Positions 20,972 through 32,377 of a DNA stretch of 64,000 nt are shown in pieces. The DNA comes from Polyodon spathula (Eukaryota > Chordata > Actinopteri > Acipenseriformes > Polyodontidae). The stretch covers positions 45,917,226-45,981,225 of the forward strand of contig NC_054534.1 of NCBI RefSeq assembly GCF_017654505.1. Reading direction: 5' to 3'. The notes under the pieces are model-generated. The model saw only the letters and a list, made by a program, of their open reading frames with translations. It was not told where the DNA came from and did not search any database. The position numbers were made by a program, and so were the translations under genes. Every line of letters begins with the position of its first letter. The first letter of the stretch is position 1.

Positions 20972-22085
20972 CCATAGAAGGCAAGATTTTCTTCAGCACT
21001 ATTGTGCAGAGATTATCAACCTACCTATTAAAGAACTGCTTCATTGACACTTCAGTACAAAAAGCAGGCATTCCAGGTTTCCCAGGATGCTTAGAACACA
21101 TCAGCGTAATCTGGCAACAAATTTAATCAGCAAAAAAGGAGAGGAAGGAGCTCCATGTGACATTCCTGGATTTGGCTAATGCATATGGTTCAGTGCCACA
21201 TGAACTTCTTTGGGCAGCGTTTGATTTTTTCAGCGTACTGATGACAATAACAAATTTAGTGAAAGCCTACTCTGGAGATTTGCAATTTAGTTTTTCAACT
21301 TCAGAATTCAGCACTACATGGCAATGCCTAGAAGTTGGAATAAGGGCAGGATGTACCATTTCTCCACTGGATTTTACCATGGCAATGGAAGTAATTATAA
21401 GGGCATCAAAATGGATAGTGGGAGGAGAGCGCTTAGCATCTGGAATGCGACTACCACCAATTCGAGCATACATGGATGACATGACAACAATGACTACAAT
21501 CGTAGCCTGCACTAATCAGTTATTGGGCAAATTAACCAATAACATTGAATGGGCATGGATGCAATTCAAGCCCACTAAATCAAGGAGCATCTCTATAATT
21601 AAAGGCAAAGTAGTACATAAAAGGTTCTACATTAATGGTGAGACAATACCAACAGTGTCTGAGAAGCCAGTGAAAAGTCTAGGGAGGGTACGACGGGGAT
21701 CTAAAGGACACAGTTCGTGTGGGAGAAGTTTGACAACAAGCAGTGGAAAGGTTGAAGAGCATAGACAGCAGCGCTTTACCAGGCAAACTGAAAAACTCTG
21801 ATGCTTTCAGTTTGGTCTACTGCCAAGACTGTTGTGGCCACTGACTATGTACGAGTTTTCCTTGACAACAGTTGAGAAGCTGGAAGCTTTAATCAGTTCA
21901 TACGTCAGGAAATGGTTGGGAGTTCCACACTGCCTTAGCAGAGTGGGGCTTTATGGTAAAGGAATACTACATCTACCAATCTCTGCTCTAACTGAGGAGC
22001 TTAAGTGCACCAAAGTCCGACTGGAAATGACATTAGTAGATTCACGCGACAAATGTGTAAGGGAGGCAGCACCTGTGTTGAAAAT
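20972..22085 (+). pseudogene. R2-group LINE pol, RT core and thumb part
   Basis: The coding resumes at 20972 with a TIEGKIFF block and QRLSTYL. An in-frame stop lies at about 21124-21126. The ORF 21157-21801 has TFLDLANAYGSVPHELLW (first catalytic Asp), GIRAGCTISPLDFTMAMEV, and AYMDDMTT (the catalytic YxDD box). A stop and frame change near 21800 precede 21832-22085 (LWPLTMYEF-like, YVRKWLGVPHCLS), which is typical of the segment after RT in this group. The endonuclease domain is missing. Confidence 0.75.
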
Positions 22086-22913
<828 letters not shown>

Positions 22914-23411
22914 CTCACTTTCCAACAATTCATCACCAGCGACAATTCATCACGAACTTCTCATCACATACTTTTCCTCACCAACAATTAATCACCAGCG
23001 ACAATTCATCAGGGAAAATAACACACCGATTAAGGCAGCAATATATCATAAAAGCTGTGCTAAAAACAAATAGAACTATAATAAATCATAAATAACAGCT
23101 ATAGAACTTATTCACTTACAAATTACATAAATAAAACACATAATTTACTAACTTTTACTAGTTCATGACCACCCAACTAACAAACAAGCAAAAAAACAAA
23201 AAGAAGAAGTTTGCTTTTTCAAACCTTTATTTTAACACTAGAAGTGCCAAAATTTTGCACTGCCTACAAGTGCCGCACCTGTCATTTTTACCTGTAGTGT
23301 TTTAAACAGCTGTGATATGATAATGTACCCTTGTGATGAATTGCACCTGGTGACGAACTGCTGGTGATGAACTGTTGGTGATAAATTGTTGGTGATAAAT
23401 TGTTGGCAGAC
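22914..23411. mobile_element. Foldback-like element with inverted arrays of ~15-bp subrepeats
   Basis: The left flank (about 22921-23010) has repeated units of the type CAACAATTCATCACCAGCGA on the plus strand. The right flank (about 23325-23408) has the same units inverted (TTGGTGATAAATTGTTGGTG). The two arrays face each other around ~315 bp of AT-rich DNA without coding sequence. It interrupts the Tc1 transposase remnant to its right at 23411-23412. The architecture is that of a non-autonomous DNA or foldback element. I do not recognise the family. Confidence 0.55.
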
Positions 23412-23858
23412 AATGTTTTTGCAATCTTCCAGTGTCCAGTGTTTTTGTTCCTTAGCCCACTGCTTCCACATTCTTGTGTTTTGCTGAAAGAAGCGGAACT
23501 TTGTTAGGTCGTCGGCTGCCATACCCCATTCGTGTCAAGGTATAACGAGTTGTGAATTCTTTTATGGGTTTTTCGGCACAAATGTTGTACTGGACTGTCA
23601 GTTGACTAACTGTAGCCCATCTGTTGCTCTGCACAATTTGTGTCAGCCTCCTTCGGCCTTTTTCATCAATGAGCCGTTTTCGACCACTGGTCGACCAAGG
23701 CTTAAAAATCCTTCTTTAACCTGTCTCCCCTTCATCTACACTGATTGAAGTGGATTTAACAGGTTACATCAATAAGGGATGATAGCTTTCACCTGCATTC
23801 ACTTCGTAAGTTTATTTCATGGAAAGAGCAGGTGTTCCTAATGTTTTGTACACTCAGT

Positions 23859-23859
<1 letters not shown>
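23412..23859 (-). mobile_element. Tc1/mariner 5' fragment
   Basis: The minus-strand terminal repeat (about 23720-23859) begins CACTGAGTGTACAAAACATT and continues AGGAACACCTGCTCTTTCC, a terminal sequence I recognise from a common fish Tc1 family. The transposase N-terminal part follows: KRLIDEK-type and GRRRLTQIVQSNRWATV, GYGSRRPNKVPLLSAKH, KEQKHWTLEDCKNI. It stops just before the first catalytic Asp, where the foldback-like element begins. Frameshifts are present. Confidence 0.8.
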
Positions 23860-23985
<126 letters not shown>

Positions 23986-24210
23986 TAACATAAGAATCCC
24001 TAAGAATAACATAAGTATTATCAGATATACAAAATTACTGCAGCAGTTTGACATTGGTCCCCTTGTAAAGCTCTAGTTAAACACTATTATTGTTTTTGTA
24101 AATAAGTTAAATAAGTATGTGTGTGTACTTGTTTTGCACTATTTATTATTTTATTTACTTTTGAGCACATTTATATGTAAATATTTGTAGTAGAACTCAC
24201 ATTATTCTTT

Positions 24211-24522
24211 TGACACAGAGCACATGGTAGAAATTGTTTGTGTATGGAGCACAGGGCAGTGAGAAGGTGGACCACAGGAAGTGAAGGACTGCAGGAAGTA
24301 AAGGCTACTGGGAAGTTTATTTGGGCAGGCAAGGTGCAATATCTAATTTAGTGAACTGACTGTGCATTGGTGGGGAGGTTTGAAATGTAGAGTTAACCCC
24401 CTTTATAAGCAGGCACACAGCAGCACAGGAGAAGCAACCAGGGAGTCTGATGAAGAAGGAACTGGAAGACAGAGGAAAGGGACTAGCAGAAGAAGAAGAA
24501 GAAGAAGAAGAAGAAGAAGAAG

Positions 24523-24553
<31 letters not shown>

Positions 24554-25164
24554 GTGGGCTGGAGACGCAGAGGCACTGGAACAACCCTGGAAAAGGTCCA
24601 CCGTTCACAAAGGGATGTGGAGATCGTAGTGTACACATATAGCTGTTTTATTTCCATTGACATTCATCACCCCTTTTATGCTAGTTTTAACCCTGTTTTA
24701 TCCTGACTTTTTATTAGTATTTTAACAGTATTTTAGAGTTTCTAGAGAAAGAGCTCTTTTACTGGGATTTTTACAATGGGTTTTAATGAGGCATTTTAGT
24801 TGTGTGTTTTTAGACGGCCAATTTAGTACCAATTTGGTAGAGGAGGAAGAGGAGATGGCAAGTGACCTATCACTTTTAAAATATCTTTACCAGTCTTTTG
24901 TTTCTTTGCCTCTCCTTGGCAGGCATAATAGAGGAGACCTGGGAACTACTGGACCAGGCCATCACGCCGACACTACATTTCCAGAAGTAGTGAACCCAGA
25001 AGCAGACAGCTTGGCTAAAGTTCAGTAGGCATGGCCGCTATACTGCCAGTTGTGTTTTTCCTGTTGTGTCATCTTTTTTTTTTTTTTAATAAACTTTGTT
25101 TTAATTACATTGCTGGTGTTGTCTGTTTAGGGGCGGGTTGGTCTCTATTCTCCTACCTATGTCA
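24211..25164 (+). mobile_element. Possible LTR-like segment, low confidence
   Basis: The stretch runs from TGACACAG (24211) to CCTATGTCA (25164). It has a TATA-like CCCTTTATAAGCAGG at about 24399 and AATAAACTTTGTTTT at about 25088 near the end, a promoter-to-poly-A order like an LTR. No target duplication or internal region is seen, so this could instead be a retroposed 3' end. A (GAA)n microsatellite lies inside. Confidence 0.3.
24487..24552 (+). repeat. (GAA)n microsatellite
   Basis: A pure AGA/GAA repeat. The poly-Arg, poly-Ser and poly-Leu ORFs that cross it are artefacts of the repeat. Confidence 0.95.
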
Positions 25165-26540
25165 CAAATTAAATGAACCTGTGCAAATTAACGTTATTTC
25201 TGTATACTGGGTCCTGGAGCCCATAGTCGGACTACGTACTTATTTTTACTGCCTTGCAGTGTCTTCTCTATAATAGGAAATACAGTCTGTCAATCAGATT
25301 ATGCTAAAGCATTGGTTCTTAAAGCAAATTTGTATTTTAATTTATTTACAGTGCACTTAAATGGTATCTCAGACAGTCTTGTCTGAGATGTTACATAGCC
25401 TGGAATTATAGTTAAGGCTATATCTACACTGTAGACTGGAATACAAATGGAAAACAATAACCCAAGCTGTTAGGGGTCCCCTAGGACAACAGTTGAGAAT
25501 CCTTTGCTAGAAGTTTTAATTCATAAATACAATTGTAAGGGACAAATCCTTCAAGGAATGCTGCACAAATCCAGGATGTGGGAAAAAAAGACCTCACTTC
25601 AGGCAATTTGGCTTGTCCAAATACATCAGATATTTTTCTTTGCGCTTAATCTGCAGGGAATGAAGACCGCCTCAGGCTGTATGCAGCAAAGCTGCTGCCA
25701 GGGAAACACATTCCAGCCTCAGTATCTTTTATTTCTATTAAATATTATTTTAATTTCTACAGTAAATATTCAGTGAGTTATACATAAATAAATCCTAATT
25801 GTAATTTTACTAGCCTCTAGCAGCAATGTATAAAATTCCTTTCTTCTGTTAACCACCAATTCACTAAATAACTTTTAATTTCTGCTGTGGACTTTAAATG
25901 TTGAATTCCCTGTAATTAAAAAAAAAAAAATAGCTCATCCCCTTACTTGTCTGGCAGGCTTAATTACTATGATTCTGTCAGTTTCTTATAATTCATCTTT
26001 CATTGCAAACTTTATTTAATGATCACCATTGAGTAGCTACCATGTAGGGGTATATTGAACAGACAAAACCTGCTTACTCTGACACAATCTAATCTCTGCT
26101 GAACTATTTTAGTCAATACCTTTATGTGATAGTGTAAAGACCTGAGTACATGAATTTCTAAACCTGCTTTTAATTGTTTCAGTGCAGTCATGTATGTGAG
26201 TAAAACACATTAGAAGCTTCGGCTGAAATTCAGGGGAGGGATTATGAAGGATTGCTCTCTCGTTAGGACTATTGAATAATTGCTCTCTCATCAAATCACT
26301 TCCTTGTATGTTACATTGTTACAATTGTATGTGCTTTGTAGGAGCAGTTTCTCCTGGTTTGTCTACGTGTGTTTTGTTTAGGGGGCTCGCCTTTCTTCTC
26401 TCGAATTTACAGCACTGCTTATGTTCCACCATGCTCTGTGTGTTGACATGCTTTTATTTGTTTGTACTGGTTCGCCGCCTTCTCCTGTGTTCATGAGCCA
26501 GTGAGGTGGATCTGATGGCGTTGGAAAGTGTCCAGGGCAA
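25165..26540. other. No gene seen
   Basis: AT-rich sequence with short ORFs only. No recognisable repeats or splice-bounded exons over 1.4 kb. Confidence 0.55.
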
Positions 26541-26559
26541 TCACTAGCTAAAGCTATTG

Positions 26560-27292
26560 GGCTCATCATTGTATGCCCGTCTCACTTCTCTCCCAGTCCT
26601 CCCCTCTGATGTTGGAGCTGGTCCTACAAGCCGAGGTAGGAGTCACAATCTCACCACTTCAGCCATGATTAGTGCTGTGCAGCCAACCCTCTCCTCCCAG
26701 CTCAGGTCCAATAGTACTTCAGAGGCTAGACTCTCCAAGGCTTTGGACAAGTAGATAGCCTTTCTACGGTCCCAGTCATAGTCCGCAGCAAACAGCTCAA
26801 ACTGGGCTCGGAAGGCTTCCAGGAAAGAGGTGCCATTGAACTGGGGCAGCTTCGGTGTTGGTGCTCAGGGTGAGGCAGGCTGCCGGTTTGTTGCAGGTAG
26901 CAGCATCTCGCCCTCCCCTACCCTGCTCTGTGGTGTCCGCTCTGAAACAGTGGGTGATAACATTTCGGCCCTATAAGGCGGCAGCTGGGGGAGGTCCAGA
27001 TGGATCCTCCTTGCTAGTCGGGGGTGGACTTCGAATGGGGTCCCAGTCTCATGGCCTGCTGCTTCTTCGACAGCAACGGCTGGCTGTGGGGTGAACGGCG
27101 AGGGGGATGCTGACTCTGTCTGGCTGGGAATGCAGCGCTGTAATCAGCCGTCTGGAGGTCTCTCTCTCTTGGCTCTCCAGAACTCCTTCACAATTGGCGT
27201 TGCCTTCAGCCTCAATAGTGTCCACTGTCTGCTCCCGACTGGTCCCGCTCTGTGTCTTCCCTATTCATTGTATCCCTCTTAATTCTGACACC
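26560..27292 (-). pseudogene. Gypsy gag fragment with primer-binding site
   Basis: On the minus strand a primer-binding-like site (27292 down to 27271, GGTGTCAGAA then a degenerate GGGAT) is followed by a Gln/Pro-poor leader and a gag domain near 26825-26670. That domain reads FLEAFRAQFELFAADYDWDR, then AIYLSKALESLASEVLLDLS. This is the capsid-type segment of Ty3/gypsy gag (WxxxxAxxLxxxLxGxAxxxL). Frames shift within it. Gag ends near 26560 without nucleocapsid or pol, so only the 5' part of an element is present. Confidence 0.65.
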
Positions 27293-27850
27293 CCGGCTAT
27301 GCACAGGGGTTCTGGCATTCAAGGAATAGGCAGACAACAGTGTGTAGTTAAAGCAGTGAAAACTGATATTTTATTTAGCTCCTTTTTTAACAACAGATTT
27401 TGTGCTTTTTTCTTATCGCTTTCTCACTCAACTCTCCTCAATTGGTGCACAGCTTTCTTTTTCATGGACGGTGACACCGACCATTTATCACCCATAGGCC
27501 CATCAGTATCCCCTCACTCACACATACACAAAGTGACAGGCAAGCTGCTCAAGGAAAGAGGGAGCATGATTTCACTCAGGAGGCTGTGTGGTCTAGTGGT
27601 TAAAGAAATGGGCTCGTAACCATGAGGTCCCTGGTTCAAATCCCAGCTTAGCCACTGACTCACTGTGTCACCTGAGCAAGTCACTTAACCTTCTTGTGCT
27701 CCATGTTTCTGGTGAGACGTTGTTGTAAGTGACTCTGCAACTGCAACTCCCTTCACATCAAACCTTTCACAACCAGCTCACCTCGAGAAAGGTCACTGAA
27801 AAACTTTAGTTAATCCCAATCCACTTCTGCTCTCGTCAGCTAAAGCAACT
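27293..27850 (-). mobile_element. Probable LTR of the gag fragment, carrying a SINE insertion
   Basis: By position (directly outside the primer-binding site) this should be the 5' LTR of the gypsy element read on the minus strand. Its outer border is not certain. A CTGTCA near 27846 is a candidate end. The SINE at 27579-27745 lies within it. No second LTR of this family is visible in the window for comparison. Confidence 0.35.
27579..27745 (+). repeat. tRNA-headed SINE, partial
   Basis: The head has RNA polymerase III promoter boxes: box A TGGTCTAGTGG (about 27592) and box B GGTTCAAATCC (about 27633). The body continues with CACTGTGTCACCTGAGCAAG and TTGTAAGTGACTCTGCAAC. The same family is found in opposite orientation at 28376-28560. 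It is not a functional tRNA gene: the 3' acceptor half is replaced by SINE body. Confidence 0.85.
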
Positions 27851-28243
27851 GTCACCTATAGGGGGAAAAAAAAAAAAAACAACAGGGGAAAAAAACTCCA
27901 AAACACAAAAAACAATCCATCTAAAAACCTCCATAACGCACTTGTGTGTGGCTGTTCCCACTTTTCGGCACTGGCCATCAAGCAGCAGAATTCTGTATCA
28001 GATAGAATACCGCATATTTGCTATGTAAAGTTCATTAAGATTTCCCTGGTGAGCATTTAATTCACTCTGATTCTTATGTGCCTTTGTTTAAACGAAATAA
28101 ATGCCATGTTCCTCTACTATAGTTGTTTAAAATAGACATTGCAGTTGACAAATGTACTTCTTATGAAAAACTATTGCATTGATCTTCTTTTTGCTGCATG
28201 TAACACAGCATCTGCTGTTCCATGGTTTTTACTGCACATTGTA
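27851..28243. other. No gene seen
   Basis: Poly-A rich stretches near 27866-27915, otherwise unremarkable. Confidence 0.5.
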
Positions 28244-28374
28244 GTATGTACCATGGTTATACCATGGTTTGCATAATATTATAGTTATGTACTATGGTTA
28301 TACCATTGGTTTTCACTGTTTTATGTACTATGGTTATACCATGGTTTGCACAGTATTATAGTTATGTACTATAA
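28244..28374 (+). repeat. Degenerate minisatellite, ~40-bp units
   Basis: About three imperfect units of TATGTACTATGGTTATACCA (extended by TGGTTTGCA...TATTATAGTT) follow one another. Each contains ACCATGGT-type short palindromes. Confidence 0.8.
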
Positions 28375-28375
28375 T

Positions 28376-28560
28376 CTTTAATAATAATCTTTATTTTTAT
28401 ATAGCACCTTTCATAGTGAACTAACATCGCAAAGCACTTTACAAGATATGAGGATAGGGTGTGTGAACTATGCATCAGCTGTAGAGTCACTTACAAGAAC
28501 GCCTCACCCGAAAGACGGAACTGGACCACCACAAAGCCTCCTGTCTTAGAGAACACTTTG
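28376..28560 (-). repeat. tRNA-headed SINE, internally deleted copy
   Basis: On the minus strand it starts with CAGGAGGC and GGTCC-like head sequence. It then jumps to the body CTTTCGGGTGAGGCGTTCTT and the tail GTAAAGTGCTTTGCGATG, CTATATAAAAATAA. The tRNA-like middle with box B is deleted. The tail supplies the 3' end that is missing from the copy at 27579. Confidence 0.8.
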
Positions 28561-28620
28561 GCTAAGAGAGCACTTTGCTTGCTTCCCGAGGGGTGTTCTC
28601 TTAGCCAAAGACTACTGTAA

Positions 28621-29210
28621 TAAGCTATGCTTCCATCAAACTTTTTTTTTATGAGCTAAAAATGAGCACAACAATAGGTTAATTAACACTAGAACCGCTG
28701 TGGTTATACTCATACCTAAAACCACCGCCTATGAGAAGTGAAAGTAACAAAAAGTAAATAATATTACACAAACTCATCTATTAACAAAAATTCATTTATT
28801 AACAACAAATTCATTTGAACTGTGTACTTTTGCTCCACAATTTATTTAAAAAGTTTTTATTTGAACAGTGCAAGCACAAAGTGTCAATCATTCTCCTCAG
28901 CCTCGCCCACTTCCATCAAGGAAATTGGGGCTTGCTCCTGCTGTCTGCCGACACGTTCAGCCAATCACATCTAACTTTAATTGAAACCCAAACCTGACAT
29001 TCAACAGATGAGTTCTGGATGGGGACTCCGAGATCTAGAAAAGGACCGGACTGAAGTTAGTTTCGTATTCCCGATTCAAGGGCTGAAGTTAGTTACTTGT
29101 TTGCACAGTTACGTATTGAATATTAGCTCACATTCTAAGAGCAAAATCACATAGATAGTATGGATGTGCCACGTCAAGCAGGGTATCATTTTATTTTTAT
29201 ATCTATCCGT
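28621..29210. other. No gene; piggyBac-like end candidate
   Basis: At 28680 TTAACACTAGAACCGC resembles the ends of some non-autonomous piggyBac elements (compare TTAACACTAGAAGTGCC at 23232), but no partner end was identified. Remaining sequence shows nothing. Confidence 0.3.
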
Positions 29211-29240
29211 ATATATATATATATATATATACAGTTTAGC

Positions 29241-29320
<80 letters not shown>

Positions 29321-29341
29321 CACACACACACACACACACCC
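29211..29341. repeat. (TA)n(CA)n compound microsatellite
   Basis: TA repeats with a short interruption at 29232-29240 pass into imperfect CA repeats. Confidence 0.95.
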
Positions 29342-29710
29342 ACACACAATACTTATTAAAAAAGACTGACATCTAAGATCCTTGAAACATTGATTTATGA
29401 ATAGGTTGTGCTATCTGAACTTTCACTTATGACTTTTTTTTCACTAGTCTTTTTAATCTTTGCACAAATTTAACCTATCCTTCTGTTTGGCTGTTTTTTT
29501 TGGCCACAAACCTGATTTACACAAAGAATTCTCCCAGATGTGCATGTGCATCACCATTTCACGTGTAAATTACTCCATGAATGAAACATACAAACAAAAA
29601 CTAATATTCCAAAATACCAAAAGTCAACATAATGCTGTGCTGTATGAACAAACCTTAGTAGAACTCAAACAGAGGTGTGACTCAACAGGCTCTGGTTGTG
29701 ATTTTCAAAT

Positions 29711-30440
29711 ATGGCAGACAAGAAACAAATTAAAAAAGCTAGTTGCAGAGTAAAAAATTGCAAACATGACAATGAAGCCTGTAATTTTTTTTTTTTCAGG
29801 AGAGAAAAGGGTATGACAAATGGTTTGATCTTCTGTTCACTGTTGTCAAGACCAGGGAATCTTGTCAACTGGATTTTGCAACAGAACCATCTGCTAACCA
29901 TCCACACAGTGAAACTGAAGAGGTAACTTATGCTATAGATTCCAGCACAAGTGGTGGCAAAATAGGCCAGTCAGCGCATCCTAAGCAGTTTGTACCACTC
30001 AAAACATTAAACAGAAAGAGGAATAACTGCGGACTGCGGACTACGGACTGCGATAGAAAATGACCAAACCAGAGACATGGTACAATTGATTAGGAAAGAA
30101 AATCAAATGTTAGGGAGCATGGGGCAAAATTGTTTCAAATGCTTATGCAACAAACATCACACATTGGATGGCCACCCCAAGGTCCACATCCCCAACAGCC
30201 CAACGTGCCATTGGTTTCTCCAAATCAAAGAAGAAAAAATGAATATTGTTGTTATGATCATTCTCAATCAGTGTCCAAAATACCAACCCAGCAATATGTG
30301 TCAATGAGACTTCCACCACAGTCAACTCCCTTGTTTGATTCACGCAGAACATCATCTCTTATTTCTCCACACGAGTTTCAACCAATACCTGATAGTGATT
30401 CATACGAAACAGACAACACTTATAGACAACTGCATAGTTA
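29711..30440 (+). pseudogene. PIF/Harbinger MYB/SANT-like accessory ORF (C-terminal part)
   Basis: PIF/Harbinger transposons encode a second protein with a MYB/SANT-like DNA-binding domain. Here the plus strand, in shifting frames, gives EEVTYAIDSSTSGGK, then PKQFVPLKTLNRKRNN and a Gln/Pro-rich stretch with QNCFKCLCNKH / FQMLMQQ. This has the layout of the linker and C-terminal coiled part of those proteins. The MYB domain itself is not clear and the reading frame is broken. The transposase of the same element type lies at 32259-35100 in the opposite orientation, which supports the call. Confidence 0.4.
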
Positions 30441-30445
30441 AATCG

Positions 30446-30652
30446 CAGGGGTGCCCAACTCTGGTCTTCGAAGGCTACAGTCCAGCAGGTTTTATAGCTC
30501 TCTTTAAATTATCAGCTGCGAGCAAGGAAAATGCTTTGATTTGTCAAATCAAGCAAATAATTAGTTTAATTATGTAATTAAGCTCAAGTGAAGAAAAAAA
30601 AGACAAAAACAAAAACCTTCTGGCTGTCCAAGACTGGAGTTGAGCACCCCTG
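30446..30652 (+). mobile_element. hAT-like MITE, 207 bp
   Basis: The ends CAGGGGTGCCCAACTCTGGT and, reverse-complemented, CAGGGGTGCTCAACTCCAGT are inverted repeats of over 20 bp with a few mismatches. This terminal type is common for short hAT elements in vertebrates. The expected 8-bp target duplication is not clear (CATAGT occurs on both sides but not flush with the ends). Confidence 0.75.
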
Positions 30653-31230
30653 ACATAGTGGAAACAGTTATGTTTACAGAACTATAAAACTGTCTTGGGA
30701 ATGTTATTCAGTGGTCACAATATTGTTCAAAGACAACTGAACATTTAAGTTTATGCATATGTTATTCAAAATACTACTTCAAATTAGTATTAAGACCTGA
30801 GGTGGAATGAAAAACAGAAACTCCTGCTGCTCTCGAAGATTGGAATTGCCCATCCCTGGCAGTGGATGCAAAGCCCCTATTTCCTTAACTATCTGCTCAA
30901 TATTATTTATCTGTTAACAAACACATTTGGATGTTGCTGTCAAAAAGGACATGAGATATAAATTTGATGTGAAGTAGTGACAATTAGTTTAATTTCAAGA
31001 CAGGGATATGGTATATGGCAAGGGTCACCAATGCTGGTCCTGGAGGGCCACAGTGTCTGTGGGTTTTTATTCTATCTGGGTGCTTAACTATCAACTGATT
31101 ACTGTGGTAATTGGATTAATATAAGTACTCTTTCCAGTTCTGAAGGTGTTGATCATTTTCAGAGACCCAGAAAACCTGTTTACTACAGCTCTCCAGCAAC
31201 AGGAATGGGGACCTCTGCAATGTGGTGATT
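30653..31230. repeat. Fragments of two further hAT-like MITEs
   Basis: Near 30820-30862 lies an end reading, on the minus strand, CAGGGATGGGCAATTCCAAT. Near 31018-31060 an end with GGTCACCAATGCTGGTCCTG and GGAGGGCC is present. Neither has a convincing partner, so both are partial. The rest of the interval shows nothing. Confidence 0.5.
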
Positions 31231-31761
31231 CTATGTCTATATCTCCCCTTTTTTGCTCTTTTGCAAATGTTGTGCGACCACCCCATCTAAGTTCTGACAG
31301 CAAGTGCAATAAATGTTCCAAACTGAGTCAAAAGCAGTGTACTGTGTGTATTAACATCAGTCATAAAAGTAAATAAATCAGATACACACCAAAGATGTAC
31401 ATTTTCAATCTAATTGCATCATCAAATGTACAGCAGTAAAACTTTACAATTTAAAAATATTACATCAATATTTGTTGTTATTAAGAAGAAAAAAAAAATA
31501 GGCAAGAAATAACAAGTTGAAAGCAAGTTCTGAAAATGTTATACTTACTAAGTGGTACACAGGTAATCAGGCTTTATTAGGCTTTCATTAACATTTAAAC
31601 TTCTGTTTACTGTGTAACTTATTGCAGTACTACATTTTGTATTTTATGTTTAGCCACTACATACTACATACTGTGCACATAACTTTTGTTTATTTTTGTA
31701 TATGTGCAAAACCTTTTGTAAGTTGCAAATAAAATAAATAAAAATACTTCTTAATAATAAC
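31231..31761. other. No gene seen
   Basis: AT-rich, with an A-rich run near 31488. No terminal repeats or ORFs that I can support. Confidence 0.5.
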
Positions 31762-31975
31762 ACTATGTAACACAATTTTTGTTCCTGGGTAGTAAGTGCT
31801 ATTTCCCAATTGCTTATGCCTCAAAAGTATAGAAAATGGCTATTATTCCCCACAAACTTGGCTTTTGTGACCAGGACAGTGATATTTCAAAATATCACTA
31901 TTTCCAATGGGAAAATGGGCAAATGTGTGTCTTTTCGTTCACATAAAGTCAGAAAAAAAAATATGAATCATATCA
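31762..31975 (+). repeat. Conserved ~210-bp dispersed repeat, copy 1
   Basis: It aligns with 42795-43005 with few differences. Shared blocks include TTTTTGTTCCTGGGTAGTAA, TATAGAAAATGGCTATTATT and GTGACCAGGACAGTGATATT. It contains the palindrome TGATATTTCAAAATATCA. No coding potential. I do not recognise the family. Its level of conservation is high for a window where most repeats are decayed. Confidence 0.8.
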
Positions 31976-32377
31976 CCACTGTACAGTGCTGTGTAATGTT
32001 ACTTGTTTCACCACTGTACAGTGTAATTACTCAAGTCAATAAACATGCCTCATCATACAGAAAGTTACTAGAGTATGTGACTGACTGGGGAAATAAAATC
32101 ACTAAAATGAACACATGTAGCTATAAACTTTAATGCAGGAACTTGAGATTTTAGGATAACATATCCAGTTTTTCTTTCCATAGTTTATCAGCTATAACGT
32201 TCCCCATGGTGGAAGCATGGCGGTGGTTATCCCTGACACCGCTGCACTGTGTATGGTCCTAAAGATCCCTCACGGTTTCTCTGTCTCTTCTTTCATTTGT
32301 TTGTGGATCAACTGACATATCCAGCTTTCTTGTAATTGCATCTCCTTGTTCTAAGCAAATATTATGTAGAACCATAC

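Larger units (their letters stand above)
16749..22085 (+). mobile_element. R2-group LINE, 5'-truncated and split by a nested piggyBac
   Basis: The 5' part (16749-17685) and 3' part (20972-22085) belong to one non-LTR element. At the junction the piggyBac with one TTAA can be removed and the LINE frame continues in phase across it. The RT type (IGQFCPISLL, CLEH, MTFLDLANAYGSVP, AYMDDM) matches the R2/R4/NeSL-like elements of fish, which use a restriction-like rather than an AP endonuclease. The element is cut at the right near 22085, before the expected C-terminal zinc knuckle and endonuclease, where a Tc1 end begins. Confidence 0.75.

Noticed and set aside
24362..24706. Long ORFs with poly-Arg, poly-Ser or poly-Leu
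   Set aside because: They are produced by the (GAA)n microsatellite in three frames and have no other coding features.
27579..27660. A functional tRNA gene
   Set aside because: Box A and box B are present, but the acceptor 3' half is replaced by SINE body and the same unit recurs at 28.4 kb.
28549..28620. Short inverted repeat (TTTGGCTAAGAGA / TCTCTTAGCCAAA) as a terminator or structured RNA
   Set aside because: Arms are short and lie at the head of a deleted SINE; no transcript context supports a function.
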